From the NCBI RefSeq assembly GCF_003944705.1, contig NZ_RWIS01000001.1, forward strand, positions 744,001-808,000: a DNA stretch of 64,000 nt, in the 5' to 3' direction. Shown here in pieces: positions 49,892 to 59,832 of the stretch. Each line of letters opens with the position of its first letter. Within the stretch, counting starts at the first letter, position 1. The notes beneath the pieces were generated by a model that was given only the letters and a program-made list of their open reading frames with translations, searched no databases and was not told the DNA's origin. This stretch comes from Hymenobacter metallilatus (GTDB taxonomy: Bacteria; Bacteroidota; Bacteroidia; Cytophagales; Hymenobacteraceae). Both the position numbers and the translations under genes were made by a program.

Positions 49892-51721
49892 ATGAGAAAG
49901 TTGTTGCGTTTGGGGGTCGGGAAGGCAGGACTGGCCCTGTGGCTGCTGGCGGCCGTGCCGGCAGTGGCCCAGGTATCGGAAGACAGCCAGGTGCAGCTGG
50001 CCCGCGAGTACGAGCGGAAAGGTGAGCATGAAAAAGCCGCCTTCCTGTTTGGGCGCCTACGCAACGACGAGCAAACGGCCCCCAACATCCTGCCCGATTA
50101 CCTGGCCGCGCTGCAGGGCCTGAAACAGTACAAGGAAGCCGAAAAGCTGGTGAAGCGGGCCATGAAGCAGCGGCCCCAGGAAGCCGCGTTGGGCGTAACG
50201 CTGGGCCAGGTGTACGCCCAGGCCGCCGACGAGCTGGCCGCGCAGAAACAGTGGGAGAAAGTGCTCAGCCAATTGAAGCCGGAGCAGGTAGCGCCCGTGG
50301 CCCTGGAGTTTCAGCGGCTGGCCCTGCCGGCCTGGGCCGTGCGCACCTACCTGCGCGGCCGCGAGCTGGCCCATTCCGACACCGAGTTCGGGCCCCAGCT
50401 TATTCAGCTCTATACCCAGCAAGGCCAGACCGATAAGCTCATGGCCGAAACCCTGCGGCTGGTGCAAACGGATGAGCGGCAACTGCCTTTCGTGCGCAAC
50501 ATGCTGCAAAACAGCCTGCAGGATGATAAAGACTTTGCCCTTCTGGAAAAAGAGCTGCTAAGCCTGGTACAGAAAAACCCCGATCAGTCCGTGTACAGCG
50601 AGCTGCTACTGTGGCTGCAGGTGCAGCGCCGCGACTTTACCGGAGCCCTGGTGCAGGCCAAAGCCTTGGACCGCCGCGGCCGCACTGAGGGACAACGGGT
50701 GTTGGAGGTAGCCGAAATTGCCCGTCGCAACCAGGATTTTGAAAGTGCTATTGCCGGCTATGAGTACTTGGGCCGGGAATACCGCACTAGTCCTTACTAC
50801 GCCCTGGTACGGCAGCGGCTGGTACAAACCCGCGAAGATCAGGTACGCACTACTTACCCTGTTAACGCGGCCCAGCTGCGTGGCCTGCTCCAGGAGTACG
50901 AACAGGTGCTGCGGGACCTGGGCCGCACCCCCGAAACGGCCCCGGTGCTGCGCAGTATGGCGGCGCTGCTGGCCTTTCAGCTCGACGAGAAGGAGCCGGC
51001 TACCAAGCTGCTGAATGAGGTGATTACCATGCCCCGGGCCAGTCTGGAGGTGGTAGATCAGGCCAAGATTGACCTGGCCGACATCTACCTGCTGCGGGCC
51101 GAGCCCTGGGAGGCTACTCTGCTTTATTCACAGGTAGAGAAGTCACACAAGGATACGCCCCTGGGCTATGAGGCCAAGCTGCGCAACGCCCGCCTCAACT
51201 ACTTTGCCGGCGACTTTAAGCTGGCCCAGTCGCACCTGGATATTCTTAAGCAGGCTACCAGCCGCGAAATTGCCAACGATGCCATGCAGCTCAGCCTGCT
51301 CATCACCGACAACACGGCCATGGATACCGCCGGCGTGGCCCTGCGCGACTACGCTGCCGTGGAGCAGCAGGTATTTCAGAATAAGATTCCCGAAGCTTTG
51401 CGCGGCCTCGACGCTCTGCTGGTAAAGTACCCCGGCCACGCCCTCCAGGATGAAGCCTGGTATCTGAAGGCCCAGCTCCAGCGCCGCACCGGCGACTATG
51501 CTGCCGCCCTCGGCACCCTGGAGCGCATTACGGCCAACCCCAAGTATGATGTGCTCAGCGACGATGCCCTGTTTCTGGCCGCCAGTATTCTGGAGGAAAA
51601 CCTTCAGGACCGGGAAAAAGCCCAGCAGCTCTACAACCAGGTTATTACCAAGTACCCCGGCAGCATCTACGTGGTGGAAGCCCGCAAACGGTTCCGCAAG
51701 CTCCGCGGCGACGCACTGTAG
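49892..51721 (+). CDS. Secreted tetratricopeptide repeat protein
   Basis: A 609-residue protein with a signal peptide (VGKAGLALWLLAAVPAVAQ, about residues 9–27). The rest is helical repeats of TPR type. YERKGEHEKAAFLFGRLRND is repeat 1, PDYLAALQGLKQYKEAEKLV repeat 2, then many weaker ones to the C-terminus, where a BamD-like PGHALQDEAWYLKAQL and AQQLYNQVITKYPGSIYVVE appear. So it is a solenoid of about 15 helical hairpins in the periplasm, a protein-interaction scaffold. The ATG at 49892 is chosen for the signal peptide; the open frame upstream lies in a repeat. recJ follows after a repeat-filled gap. Confidence 0.85.
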   Translation: MRKLLRLGVGKAGLALWLLAAVPAVAQVSEDSQVQLAREYERKGEHEKAAFLFGRLRNDEQTAPNILPDYLAALQGLKQYKEAEKLVKRAMKQRPQEAALGVTLGQVYAQAADELAAQKQWEKVLSQLKPEQVAPVALEFQRLALPAWAVRTYLRGRELAHSDTEFGPQLIQLYTQQGQTDKLMAETLRLVQTDERQLPFVRNMLQNSLQDDKDFALLEKELLSLVQKNPDQSVYSELLLWLQVQRRDFTGALVQAKALDRRGRTEGQRVLEVAEIARRNQDFESAIAGYEYLGREYRTSPYYALVRQRLVQTREDQVRTTYPVNAAQLRGLLQEYEQVLRDLGRTPETAPVLRSMAALLAFQLDEKEPATKLLNEVITMPRASLEVVDQAKIDLADIYLLRAEPWEATLLYSQVEKSHKDTPLGYEAKLRNARLNYFAGDFKLAQSHLDILKQATSREIANDAMQLSLLITDNTAMDTAGVALRDYAAVEQQVFQNKIPEALRGLDALLVKYPGHALQDEAWYLKAQLQRRTGDYAAALGTLERITANPKYDVLSDDALFLAASILEENLQDREKAQQLYNQVITKYPGSIYVVEARKRFRKLRGDAL

Positions 51722-51880
51722 CTGTCATTCCGAGCAGAGCGAGGAATCTGGGGGCAGCCGTTGCATAGTCAGAACGTGTATCCCGGAGCTGTGCCCCGGC
51801 CCGCGCGAGAAGGGACTTTCCTGTGAGTAGGAATTGGTTACCCTCCGGCGCCAGCCGAAGCGCAGCTTCGGGGTACAACT
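51722..51880. repeat. Composite repeat: GTCATTCCGAGC arm plus GAACGTGTA palindrome
   Basis: A single GTCATTCCGAGCAGAGCGAG arm (51724–51750) is identical at its start to the arm at 8367. It is followed by a copy of the GGAACGTGTACCCC element (51771–51880), with AGAACGTGTATCCC on the left and AGCTTCGGGGTACA on the right. The two families lie side by side here as at 8207–8506, though in the reverse order. Confidence 0.75.
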
Positions 51881-51958
51881 TCTTACGGCCCATTCATCCG
51901 CCATTCGAATCAGCGGCATCGGCGCCAAAATCAGCGAAAATCTGTGATTCTGTTTTCG

Positions 51959-51966
51959 TACTTTTG
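51959..51966 (+). promoter_or_regulatory. -7 element upstream of recJ
   Basis: TACTTTTG matches TAnnTTTG and is 33 bases before the recJ ATG. It directly follows the ATCTGTGATTCTG segment shared with the gene at 7304. Confidence 0.5.
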
Positions 51967-51999
51967 GAGATACTGCCGCTGTTAGGCTCCTCTGTACTC

Positions 52000-53721
52000 A
52001 TGGAAAAAAGATGGATTCGCAAGCCCGCGCCCGATGCTGAGCAGGTGCGGCATTTAGCCGACGCCCTGCGCGTCAACGAAGCCATCATCAGCCTGCTCTG
52101 CCAGCGCAACGTGTGTACGTTCGAGGACGCCCGGGCCTACTTCCGGCCCAGCCTGGAGCAACTGCCCGACCCCCTGCTCATGCGCGACATGGACCGCGCC
52201 GTGAACCGCTTGCTGAAGGCCCTGCACCTGGGTGAGCGGGTACTGGTGTTTGGCGACTACGACGTGGACGGCACCACCTCCGTGGCCCTGGTATACAGCT
52301 ACCTGCGCCAGTTTTTCGGGGCGGAGCGCATCGATTACTACATTCCGGACCGTTATAAGGAGGGTTACGGCATCTCGGAGGCGGGTATTGACTTCGCCCA
52401 CGAGTTTGGCTACCAGCTCATTATTGCCCTTGACTGCGGCGTAAAAGCGGTGGACAAAATAGCCTATGCCAACGAGCGGGGCATCGATTTCATCATCTGT
52501 GACCACCACTTGCCGGGGGCCGAGCTACCGGCGGCCGTGGCGGTGCTGGATCCTAAGCGCCAGGACTGCCCGTATCCGTTCAAGGAGCTGTCGGGCTGTG
52601 GAGTAGGCTTCAAGCTGATGCAGGCCTTTACCCAGCAGCAAGGGCTGCCCGAGGAGGAGTTGTATGAGCTCCTGGACCTGGTAGCCGTGAGCATTGCGGC
52701 CGATATTGTGCCCATCTACGGCGAAAACCGCACCCTGGCCTACCACGGCCTGCGCCTCATCAACGACCGGCAGCGGCCCCAGCGCCCCGGCCTGGATGCG
52801 TTGCGCGAGCTGGCCGGTCTGCAAACTGCCGAGTTGAATATTAGCAGTCTGGTATTTGGGTTTGCGCCCCGCATCAACGCGGCCGGCCGCATGGGCGACG
52901 CCAAACGCTCGGTGGCCATGCTGCTGGCCGATACTACCGCCGAAGCCGTAGCCACGGCCGGCGTAGTGGACAAAACCAACCAGGAGCGGCGGGGCTTTGA
53001 TACCAGCATTACCAAGGAGGCGCTGGAGATGATTGAGCAGGACGATTTGCTCCGCTCGGCCCGTACCACGGTGCTGTTCAAGCAGGACTGGCACAAGGGC
53101 GTGGTGGGCATTGTGGCCTCGCGCTGCCTCGATAAGTACTACCGACCCACCATCATCCTCACCGAAAGCAACGGCAAAGCCACCGGCTCGGCCCGCTCGG
53201 TAGTAGGGTTTGATGTGCACCAGGCCATTGAAGAGTGCGCCGAGCTGCTGGACCAGTACGGGGGCCACATGTACGCCGCCGGCCTCACTCTCCCCGTCGA
53301 AAATGTGCCGGCCTTCCGCGAGAAGTTCGAGCGGATTGTGGCCGGCCGAATTCTGCCTGAGCAGTTGATTCCGCCGGTCGAAATCGACTACACCATCCAG
53401 CTCAGTGACATTACGCCTTCGTTCTATCGGCTGCTAAGCCAGATGGAGCCCTTCGGGCCGGGCAACCCCAACCCGGTATTTGCTTCCGAGCGGGTGTACG
53501 CCGCCCCCGACTCGGCCCGGATTGTAGGTAACTCTCACCTCAAAATTGCCCTCACGCAGGATGGCCACCACACCGTGGATGCCATTGGCTTTGGACTAGG
53601 CGAGTACTACGAGCAAATTCGTCGGGGCCAGGCTTTTAGTGTATGCTACACAGTGGAAATCAACGAGTATCGGGGCGCAAAGAACCTGCAGCTGCGCCTT
53701 AAGGATATTCGCTGGGAGTAG
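52000..53721 (+). CDS. recJ: Single-stranded-DNA-specific exonuclease RecJ
   Basis: RecJ degrades single-stranded DNA 5'→3' in the RecF recombination pathway and mismatch or base-excision repair. The 573-residue product contains the DHH-family motifs GDYDVDGTTSVAL (about residues 84–96), an intermediate DCGVKAVDK, and IICDHHLPGAEL (the DHH motif, about 165). The DHHA1 motif is near 400 (GGHMYAAGLTLP), and an OB-like C-terminal part follows. Homology begins at MEKRWIRKPAP, so the ATG at 52000 is the start; the frame is open farther up through a repeat. recF is in the same window but not linked. Confidence 0.95.
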   Translation: MEKRWIRKPAPDAEQVRHLADALRVNEAIISLLCQRNVCTFEDARAYFRPSLEQLPDPLLMRDMDRAVNRLLKALHLGERVLVFGDYDVDGTTSVALVYSYLRQFFGAERIDYYIPDRYKEGYGISEAGIDFAHEFGYQLIIALDCGVKAVDKIAYANERGIDFIICDHHLPGAELPAAVAVLDPKRQDCPYPFKELSGCGVGFKLMQAFTQQQGLPEEELYELLDLVAVSIAADIVPIYGENRTLAYHGLRLINDRQRPQRPGLDALRELAGLQTAELNISSLVFGFAPRINAAGRMGDAKRSVAMLLADTTAEAVATAGVVDKTNQERRGFDTSITKEALEMIEQDDLLRSARTTVLFKQDWHKGVVGIVASRCLDKYYRPTIILTESNGKATGSARSVVGFDVHQAIEECAELLDQYGGHMYAAGLTLPVENVPAFREKFERIVAGRILPEQLIPPVEIDYTIQLSDITPSFYRLLSQMEPFGPGNPNPVFASERVYAAPDSARIVGNSHLKIALTQDGHHTVDAIGFGLGEYYEQIRRGQAFSVCYTVEINEYRGAKNLQLRLKDIRWE

Positions 53722-53799
53722 GTGCAACAAGCCACACCCCTCAAGGCCCTACCATTCCAATGTGGTAGAGCCTTGGGGGTATAGGAAGAGCAGTAAGGG

Positions 53800-54324
53800 C
53801 TAGCGGGTAGTTCCCGGAACTGCCGTGGACGGCAATACATACTGATTCCGGTTCCAGCGTAGGTAGCCGCCGTGCAGCAACACCCCATACGTGCCGGGGG
53901 CAGGGCCCGCTGGGGCAGGAGTGGTGCTGGCCGTAGCCGGGCTGGGCGAGGGGTCTGTTTTTAGCCACAGATATTCCAGCTGGCCATTCAGCCGCCGCTC
54001 CCGCAGTACCCGTTTGCCGTTTTGTAGAGCGGTGAAGCGGGTGGCCGTGGTGCCGTTGCGGCGCAGTACGGTTTTCTGCTCCCAGGTAAACCGGGCCGAT
54101 GCGCCCGGGGCAAATCCGCGCACCCGCTGCCGCCGCTTGCCGCTCCAGGGCGTTTTGGTGGCAAATCGTGAGGAGTGGGTTTGTACTTGCTGCTTGGTTG
54201 CCGCCGCTGCTTGCAGCAGCGAGTCGAGGGCGGCACTGGCGCGGGTAGCATCGGTAAGCACCTGGGCGTGGGTACTACGGCTTCCGATGGCAAACAGAGA
54301 AAGGAAAAGTAGGGTACGACGCAT
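53800..54324 (-). CDS. Hypothetical secreted protein
   Basis: A 174-residue protein with a clear signal peptide (TLLFLSLFAIGSRSTHAQ, residues 4–21). The mature part is basic at first (KTPWSGKRRQRVRGFAPGAS) and has a strand-rich centre (FTWEQKTVLRRNGTTATRFT, LEYLWLKTD). A Pro/Ala/Thr-rich linker leads to a final GTYGVLLHGGYLRWNRNQY. I recognise no family. It converges on recJ, with an imperfect hairpin (53737–53780) lying between. It probably belongs to the many small periplasmic proteins of this phylum. Confidence 0.6.
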   Translation of the reverse strand: MRRTLLFLSLFAIGSRSTHAQVLTDATRASAALDSLLQAAAATKQQVQTHSSRFATKTPWSGKRRQRVRGFAPGASARFTWEQKTVLRRNGTTATRFTALQNGKRVLRERRLNGQLEYLWLKTDPSPSPATASTTPAPAGPAPGTYGVLLHGGYLRWNRNQYVLPSTAVPGTTR

Positions 54325-54533
54325 AGAGTAACGTAGCGGTAGTGTTTGGGTATCGGGTATTGCTAGGAAAGGTCATTCCACAAAAACAAGGCCGTTTCTG
54401 CGGGTAAGGCCGCCGGATGAGGCGGTGGCTTGCCGGGTTTTGGGCTTTGGCTGGCCAGCCGGCAAGCCAGCCTGATACTGCGTACCTTAGCTGGGGCGTT
54501 AGCGCTGTATTTGCCTCTAGTTTATCTGCTTGA

Positions 54534-56378
54534 ATGAAATCTTTTGCACTGGCTCTCGGACTGAGCCTTACTACTACGGCCGCCCTGGCCCAGGTGCCTG
54601 CCGGCTACCACATCAACCTCAATCTGCAGCAAGTGGTCAACGACCGGGTAAAGGTGGTGGTAAACACGCCTCCTGTACAGGAAAACCAGGTAACCTACGT
54701 CATGCCCTCGGTGGTACCCGGCTCGTACTCCAAAAAAGACTACGGCCGCTTTATCACCAGCTTTAAGGCGTTTGATAAGAACGGAAAAACGCTGAAAGTG
54801 AAGAACAGCGGCCCCAATCTGTTCATCATCGACGGGGCCAAAGCCCTGGCCCGCCTGGAGTATCTGGTGGATGATACCTGGGACGTGAAGCAGGACGACT
54901 CGTTCGTGTTTCAGCCCGGCGGCACCAACATCGACGCGGGCCGCAACTTCACCCTCAACCACTACGGCTTTTACGGCTACCTCGAGGGCTATAAAATGCT
55001 GCCCTACGAAGTGCAGGTAACTAAGCCCACCGACCTCTACGGCGCCACCGCCCTCGACGTGCGCCGCGAGTCATCCACCCAGGATGTATTCACGGCTCCC
55101 AGCTACGTAACCCTGGCCGACGGCCCGGTGCTGTACGCCCGCCCCGATACGGCCAGCTTCAGTACTGGCGGGGCCCGCATTTCGGTGGCTGTGCTGTCGG
55201 AAAGTGGGGTCGTGAAGGCCGCCGAAGTCAGCCGGATGCTGCGGCCTATGTCGGAGGCTCTCACCAAGTTTTTCGGGCAGATGCCGGTACCGCGCTACCA
55301 GTTTCTGTTTTACTTCCCGGCCAGTGGCTCCCCACTCAGCAGCAAAACCGGGCGGTACGGGGCCATGGAGCACAGCTACTCTTCCTTGTACTTCCTGCCC
55401 GAGCTGGCCGACCCCGAGCGGCTCAAAAGCATGGTGTTGGAAGTCAGCTCCCACGAGTTTCTGCATATGCTGGCCCCACTCAACATTCACTCCCGCGAGA
55501 TAGGAGAGTTTGACTTCCGCAACCCGCAAATGTCGCAGCACCTGTGGCTGTACGAGGGCGTAACGGAGTACGTGGCCCAGCTGGTGCAGGTACAGGGCGG
55601 CCTGATTTCCGAAGAAGAGTTCCGGCAGACCATGCGCGGCAAAATCCGGGACGCGCAGAAGTTCCCGGCCGGTGTGTCGTTCACCGAAATGAGCCGCCGT
55701 ATTCTGGAAAAGCCCTACGACGACATGTACGAAAACGTGTACAAGAAGGGCGCCCTCATTGGCTTGCTGCTCGATATCCGCATTCGGGAGCTCACCCAGG
55801 GCCGCCAGACCCTGCGCGACGTGCTCCTGGCCCTACGGGCCAAATACGGCCCCACCCGCTCCTTCGAGGACAACCAGCTAATTCCGGAGATAGTGGCGCT
55901 TACCCACCCGGAGGTACAGCACTTCTTCGACCGGTATGTGGTGGGTAAGGAAGAGCTGCCCCTGGCCGAGTACCTGAGCAAGATAGGCTGGACCTATACG
56001 CCCAAGGCCAACGTCAAAATCCGGGCCTTCGGGCAGTTGGGCTTCCGCTACGATGAGGCCCGGAAGGAGTTTCAGGCGGCCGATGTGCTGCCCCAGACCA
56101 ACGTATTTGGCCTGCGCAACAACGATGTAATTCTGGCCGTGGATGGCCAGGAGCTAACCATAGCCAACGCCGAGCAACTGTTACGCCCTCTGGTAGGCTC
56201 CGAAACCACTTCCGATGTTCCCGTTACGCTCACCGTTCGGCGGGGCTCAACCACCGGCACCGTAAAGGGTACCGCCCAGGAATATGAGGCCGAAGAAACC
56301 AACGGGCTGAAAAACAGCCCTGGTGCCTCCTCGGCGCAACTTACCCTGCGCCGCCAGGTGCTTGCCCCCAACGGCTAG
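54534..56378 (+). CDS. M61-family metallopeptidase with PDZ domain
   Basis: A 614-residue secreted protease. After a signal peptide ([20 protein letters not shown]) there is an N-terminal beta domain (residues about 25–250), then the gluzincin catalytic core with HEFLH (zinc ligands, about residue 307) and the downstream glutamate in [17 protein letters not shown] domain lies near the C-terminus ([20 protein letters not shown]), and an unstructured tail follows. This is the glycyl-aminopeptidase-like M61 family, common in Bacteroidota. The preference for Gly/Ala N-termini is known for studied members and is inferred here. lptB starts 49 bases downstream and may be co-transcribed. Confidence 0.9.
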   Translation: MKSFALALGLSLTTTAALAQVPAGYHINLNLQQVVNDRVKVVVNTPPVQENQVTYVMPSVVPGSYSKKDYGRFITSFKAFDKNGKTLKVKNSGPNLFIIDGAKALARLEYLVDDTWDVKQDDSFVFQPGGTNIDAGRNFTLNHYGFYGYLEGYKMLPYEVQVTKPTDLYGATALDVRRESSTQDVFTAPSYVTLADGPVLYARPDTASFSTGGARISVAVLSESGVVKAAEVSRMLRPMSEALTKFFGQMPVPRYQFLFYFPASGSPLSSKTGRYGAMEHSYSSLYFLPELADPERLKSMVLEVSSHEFLHMLAPLNIHSREIGEFDFRNPQMSQHLWLYEGVTEYVAQLVQVQGGLISEEEFRQTMRGKIRDAQKFPAGVSFTEMSRRILEKPYDDMYENVYKKGALIGLLLDIRIRELTQGRQTLRDVLLALRAKYGPTRSFEDNQLIPEIVALTHPEVQHFFDRYVVGKEELPLAEYLSKIGWTYTPKANVKIRAFGQLGFRYDEARKEFQAADVLPQTNVFGLRNNDVILAVDGQELTIANAEQLLRPLVGSETTSDVPVTLTVRRGSTTGTVKGTAQEYEAEETNGLKNSPGASSAQLTLRRQVLAPNG

Positions 56379-56414
56379 CCCTGGCCGCCGCGGCCCGCTT
56401 CCCCGCCTCCTCAC

Positions 56415-56422
56415 TACTTTTG
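56415..56422 (+). promoter_or_regulatory. -7 element just before lptB
   Basis: TACTTTTG matches TAnnTTTG and lies only 5 bases upstream of the lptB ATG, so if used it would give a nearly leaderless message. Confidence 0.35.
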
Positions 56423-56427
56423 CCCCA

Positions 56428-57159
56428 ATGATTTTACGAGCCGAACATCTGGTTAAAAAATACAAGTCGCGCACGGTTGTCAACGACATGTCGTTGCACG
56501 TGGAGCAGGGCGAAATTGTAGGGCTGCTGGGGCCAAACGGGGCCGGCAAAACCACCTCATTCTATATGACGGTGGGCATGGTGAAGCCCAACGAAGGCAA
56601 AGTGTTTCTCGACGATAAGGACATTACCCGTCTGCCCATTTACCAGCGGGCCCGGCTGGGTATCGGGTACCTGGCGCAGGAGGCCAGTGTGTTCCGGGAT
56701 TTGTCGGTGGAAGAAAATATTTTGTCGGTGCTGGAAATGACCAAACTGTCCAGGCAGGCCCAGCGCGACAAGGTAGAGGAGCTGCTTAATGAGTTCAGCC
56801 TCACCCACGTGCGTAAAAATCTGGGCCGGGTACTGAGTGGGGGAGAGCGGCGCCGCACCGAAATTGCCCGGGCCCTGGCCGTCGACCCCAAATTTGTGCT
56901 GCTCGACGAGCCTTTTGCCGGCGTCGACCCCATTGCCGTGGAAGAAATTCAGGGAATTGTGGCCAAGCTCAAGCACAAGAACATTGGCATCCTCATCACC
57001 GACCACAACGTGAATGAAACGCTCAGCATCGTGGACCGGGCCTACCTGCTGTTCGAGGGCAAGCTGCTGAAGGCGGGTACCGCCGAGGAGCTGGCTGAAG
57101 ACGAAATGGTGCGCCGCGTTTACCTGGGTAAGCACTTCGAGCTGAAGCGGAAGATATAA
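56428..57159 (+). CDS. lptB: LPS export ABC transporter ATPase LptB
   Basis: LptB drives extraction of lipopolysaccharide from the inner membrane with LptFG and LptC. The 243-residue product has Walker [13 protein letters not shown] (about residues 32–43), Q-loop [17 protein letters not shown], signature LSGGERRR, Walker [14 protein letters not shown] and the switch His in [10 protein letters not shown]. The combination of LSGGERRR and FAGVDP is typical of LptB rather than other ABC ATPases. The frame is open 35 codons upstream, but the conserved start [18 protein letters not shown] sets the ATG at 56428. lptC is about 9.5 kb upstream. Confidence 0.93.
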   Translation: MILRAEHLVKKYKSRTVVNDMSLHVEQGEIVGLLGPNGAGKTTSFYMTVGMVKPNEGKVFLDDKDITRLPIYQRARLGIGYLAQEASVFRDLSVEENILSVLEMTKLSRQAQRDKVEELLNEFSLTHVRKNLGRVLSGGERRRTEIARALAVDPKFVLLDEPFAGVDPIAVEEIQGIVAKLKHKNIGILITDHNVNETLSIVDRAYLLFEGKLLKAGTAEELAEDEMVRRVYLGKHFELKRKI

Positions 57160-57274
57160 GCGGACAGCGGACCACTGCCCGCCAGTAGTACATTTCAGGT
57201 AACTTTCCAGGGCTGCAGGCGGTACAGGGTATCCGTCTGCAGCCTTCGGGTTTCTTCCATTCCTACTTGCTCCC

Positions 57275-58801
57275 GTGATTAGTACCGTCTTAACCTGGGC
57301 CGTGCAGCGCCGTTTGGCCAGTATAGAGCACATCCGGCAACATCCGCATGAGGTTCAGGAGCAGGTATTCCGGAGTCTGGTGCATACGGCCCGCCACACC
57401 GCCTGGGGGCGTCAGTACGGTTACGCCGATGCGCCTTCGGCCCGGGAATTTGCGCAGCGGGTACCCGTCAGCAGCTACGAGCAGCTGTACCCGCAGCTGG
57501 AGCGGGTGCTCCGGGGTGAGGCCGATGTGCTGTGGCCTGGCCGGGTAGAATGGTTTGCCAAAAGCAGCGGCACCACCAACGCCCGAAGCAAGTACATTCC
57601 GATAACCCGGGAGGCCCTGCACGACTGCCACTACCGCGCCGGCCGCGACATGACGGCCCTGGCTACGCTCTACTACCCGCAAACCGACATCCTGGGCGGT
57701 AAAACGTTGTCGTTGGGTGGCACCCATGGCCCCAACCCCTTTCGCCCCACCGATGCCGCCTCCCGCGTTGGCGACGTGTCGGCCGTAATTATGCAGAATC
57801 TGCCTGCCTGGGCTGAGTATGTGCGCACCCCGCCCTTGGAGCTGGCCCTGCTGGATGAGTGGGAGGAGAAAATTGAGCGTATTGCCCGCCACGTGCTGGA
57901 AGCCGATGTGCGCGTGCTGGCCGGGGTGCCCACCTGGATGATTGTGCTGCTGCGCCGCGTGCTGGAGCTGGCCGGTACTACCTCTATTCTGGAAGTGTGG
58001 CCTCAGCTCGGGCTATTCCTGCACGGGGCCGTGGCATTTGGGCCGTATCGGGAGTTGTTCCGCCAGCTCATACCCGGACCCCAGATGCACTATCTGGAAG
58101 TTTACAACGCCTCCGAGGGCTATCTGGCCCTGCAGGATGAGCCGGACTCAGAAGACCTGCTGCTGCTGCTTAACCACGGCATTTATTATGAGTTTGTACC
58201 CGCCGACCAGTGGGAGGCTGCTGAGCCCCGTGCCCTCTCTCTGGCCGAAGTATCGCTAGGCTGCACCTACTCTCTTCTGATCAGCACCAACGCCGGCCTG
58301 TGGCGCTACGCCATCGGCGACACGGTGCGCTTCACTTCCCTGGCACCCTACCGGATCCGCATTGTGGGGCGTACCAAGCATTTCCTGAATGCTTTCGGGG
58401 AAGAAGTAGTAGTGGAAAATGCCGATGCTGCCATTGCTGCTGCCTGCCAGGCCACCGGTACCACTGTGCGCGACTATACTGCCGCCCCCATCTACTTCGC
58501 CGCCCACAACGGTGCCTCCCGCGGCGGCCACCAGTGGCTGATTGAATTCACCGAGCCGCCCGCCAGTCTGGACCAGTTTACGGCCGTGCTGGACGCCACG
58601 CTCCGCCAGCTCAACTCCGACTACGACGCCAAACGCCACCGTAATCTGGCCCTGATGCCGCCCCAGGTAACAGCCGTACCCACTGGTACCTTCGTGGCGT
58701 GGCTGGCCCGCCGGGGTAAGCTGGGCGGGCAGCACAAAGTGCCCCGCCTGAGCAACTCGCGGGAAATGATGGAGGAGCTACTTGAACAACTAAATAATTA
58801 G
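57275..58801 (+). CDS. GH3 auxin-responsive promoter family protein (acyl-adenylase type)
   Basis: GH3 proteins belong to the adenylate-forming (ANL) superfamily; plant members conjugate amino acids to auxin or jasmonate. The 508-residue bacterial protein shows the ATP-binding loop FAKSSGTTNARSKYIPIT (about residues 92–109), YNASEGYLALQDEP near 275, and the YAIGDTVRFTSLAPYRIRIV block near 347. The C-terminal domain ends GGQHKVPRLSNSREMMEE, with the GH3-type KVPR. So it likely adenylates a carboxylic acid and joins it to an amine, but the bacterial substrates are not established. It starts with a GTG at 57275. The lipoprotein gene 36 bases downstream is probably in the same operon. Confidence 0.85.
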   Translation: MISTVLTWAVQRRLASIEHIRQHPHEVQEQVFRSLVHTARHTAWGRQYGYADAPSAREFAQRVPVSSYEQLYPQLERVLRGEADVLWPGRVEWFAKSSGTTNARSKYIPITREALHDCHYRAGRDMTALATLYYPQTDILGGKTLSLGGTHGPNPFRPTDAASRVGDVSAVIMQNLPAWAEYVRTPPLELALLDEWEEKIERIARHVLEADVRVLAGVPTWMIVLLRRVLELAGTTSILEVWPQLGLFLHGAVAFGPYRELFRQLIPGPQMHYLEVYNASEGYLALQDEPDSEDLLLLLNHGIYYEFVPADQWEAAEPRALSLAEVSLGCTYSLLISTNAGLWRYAIGDTVRFTSLAPYRIRIVGRTKHFLNAFGEEVVVENADAAIAAACQATGTTVRDYTAAPIYFAAHNGASRGGHQWLIEFTEPPASLDQFTAVLDATLRQLNSDYDAKRHRNLALMPPQVTAVPTGTFVAWLARRGKLGGQHKVPRLSNSREMMEELLEQLNN

Positions 58802-58837
58802 TTGTAACTAGGAGACAGGTAGTAGCTGGCTGTTTCA

Positions 58838-59341
58838 ATGCGTATATTCTCTTCCCTGGCGTTGTGGCTGCTGGTTCTGGGCGCAGCCGGCTGCACTACG
58901 GTAGCAAGGCACCAGCCCATAGGTTTCTGGTCGCGTAACCGGTTTAATGCCCGGGAGCAACGCCAGGGTCCCTGGCGGGAGTATTTTGATGCCGCCGAAA
59001 AGCACCCAGCCAACCGGGGCCGTTACCGGCAGGGCCGCCCCGTAGGCACCTGGCATTACTACACGCTCACCGGCCTTGAGGAGCGCACCGAGCAGTTCTA
59101 CCGCCGCCCCTACGGCCTGGTGCAGCTTTCCTACTTTCATCCGGGCGGCCAGCTGGCCAAGCAAGGCCGGGCCCGCTACCGGGCCGAGGCTAATGTGGCC
59201 CGGTTCTACTGGTTTGGAGAGTGGAAGTGCTACTCGCCCAGTGGCCAGTCTTTGCCCTCAGAGTTTTACCGCAACGGCCACCGCACTGCTACTTTCCTTA
59301 CCACACCCACCGGCGACACATTGGTCGCGCCGGTTCGCTGA
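58838..59341 (+). CDS. Lipoprotein with MORN-like repeats
   Basis: A 167-residue lipoprotein: signal MRIFSSLALWLLVLGAAGCT, Cys about residue 19. The mature part has short repeats of MORN/YwqK type (QGPWREYF, GRPVGTWHYY, FYRRPYGLVQLSYFHPGGQL, GEWKCYSP, PSEFYRNGHRTATF), i.e. Gly-x-Trp plus aromatic pairs of about 20–25 residues. Such repeats form elongated beta sheets in the YwqK antitoxin-like families, but no toxin gene lies next to it. It is more likely a surface or periplasmic structural protein. It follows the GH3 gene by 36 bases. Confidence 0.65.
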   Translation: MRIFSSLALWLLVLGAAGCTTVARHQPIGFWSRNRFNAREQRQGPWREYFDAAEKHPANRGRYRQGRPVGTWHYYTLTGLEERTEQFYRRPYGLVQLSYFHPGGQLAKQGRARYRAEANVARFYWFGEWKCYSPSGQSLPSEFYRNGHRTATFLTTPTGDTLVAPVR

Positions 59342-59567
59342 GTAGTAGAGGGTAACGGGAAATTGTACCATGGGCCGTTCTGCCGGAGCACAGAAATATC
59401 CCCTAGTAGAGGCGGTAGAAAGAAGCAGCTCCTTAGCCAGCCGTAGTTTAGATTGGTCGGTGAGAAGGAGTAATCCGTCGGCCGGTGGGAATGAAAACTG
59501 TATTATGTCGGGAAAGCCCACTATATTTCCATATTCGCTTTTTGATCTGTTTCCAAAATTCCCACCA

Positions 59568-59744
59568 ATGGATACTATCTCACCTTCTGCTCCTGCTACT
59601 GGCCGGCAACGGCGGCGTTATCGTCTGAAATCCGACGCACAGGCGGAAACCAGCTCCCGCCGGCTAACAATGTTCTTTCTGGGGTTGATGCTACTGGCCC
59701 TGTTGGCTAGTATCGGAGTTATTGCGGCTACCGCAGTTTCCTGA
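59568..59744 (+). CDS. Small single-helix membrane protein
   Basis: A 58-residue protein with a basic, Arg-rich N-terminal half (GRQRRRYRLKSDAQAE) and one transmembrane helix (LTMFFLGLMLLALLASIGVI). A longer version from the ATG at 59505 is possible (79 residues), but the region upstream is AT-rich and non-coding-like. Such proteins are common in Cytophagales and have no known role. A terminator follows. Confidence 0.55.
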   Translation: MDTISPSAPATGRQRRRYRLKSDAQAETSSRRLTMFFLGLMLLALLASIGVIAATAVS

Positions 59745-59765
59745 GCTATATCGGCTGCAAAAAAC

Positions 59766-59803
59766 AGGCCCGCCGGCTGGTAGCAGTACCAGCCGGCGGG
59801 CCT
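59766..59803. terminator. Terminator between convergent genes
   Basis: A perfect 17-bp stem (AGGCCCGCCGGCTGGTA / TACCAGCCGGCGGGCCT) with loop GCAG; A-rich upstream (CAAAAAACAG), so it is best suited to the minus-strand gene. Confidence 0.75.
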
Positions 59804-59832
59804 TGGTGCATTAAGTGGCTGAAATAAAGCAG

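Noticed and set aside
53737..53780. Terminator between recJ and the secreted-protein gene
   Set aside because: The hairpin is imperfect and lacks a T-tract, so I do not list it as a terminator.
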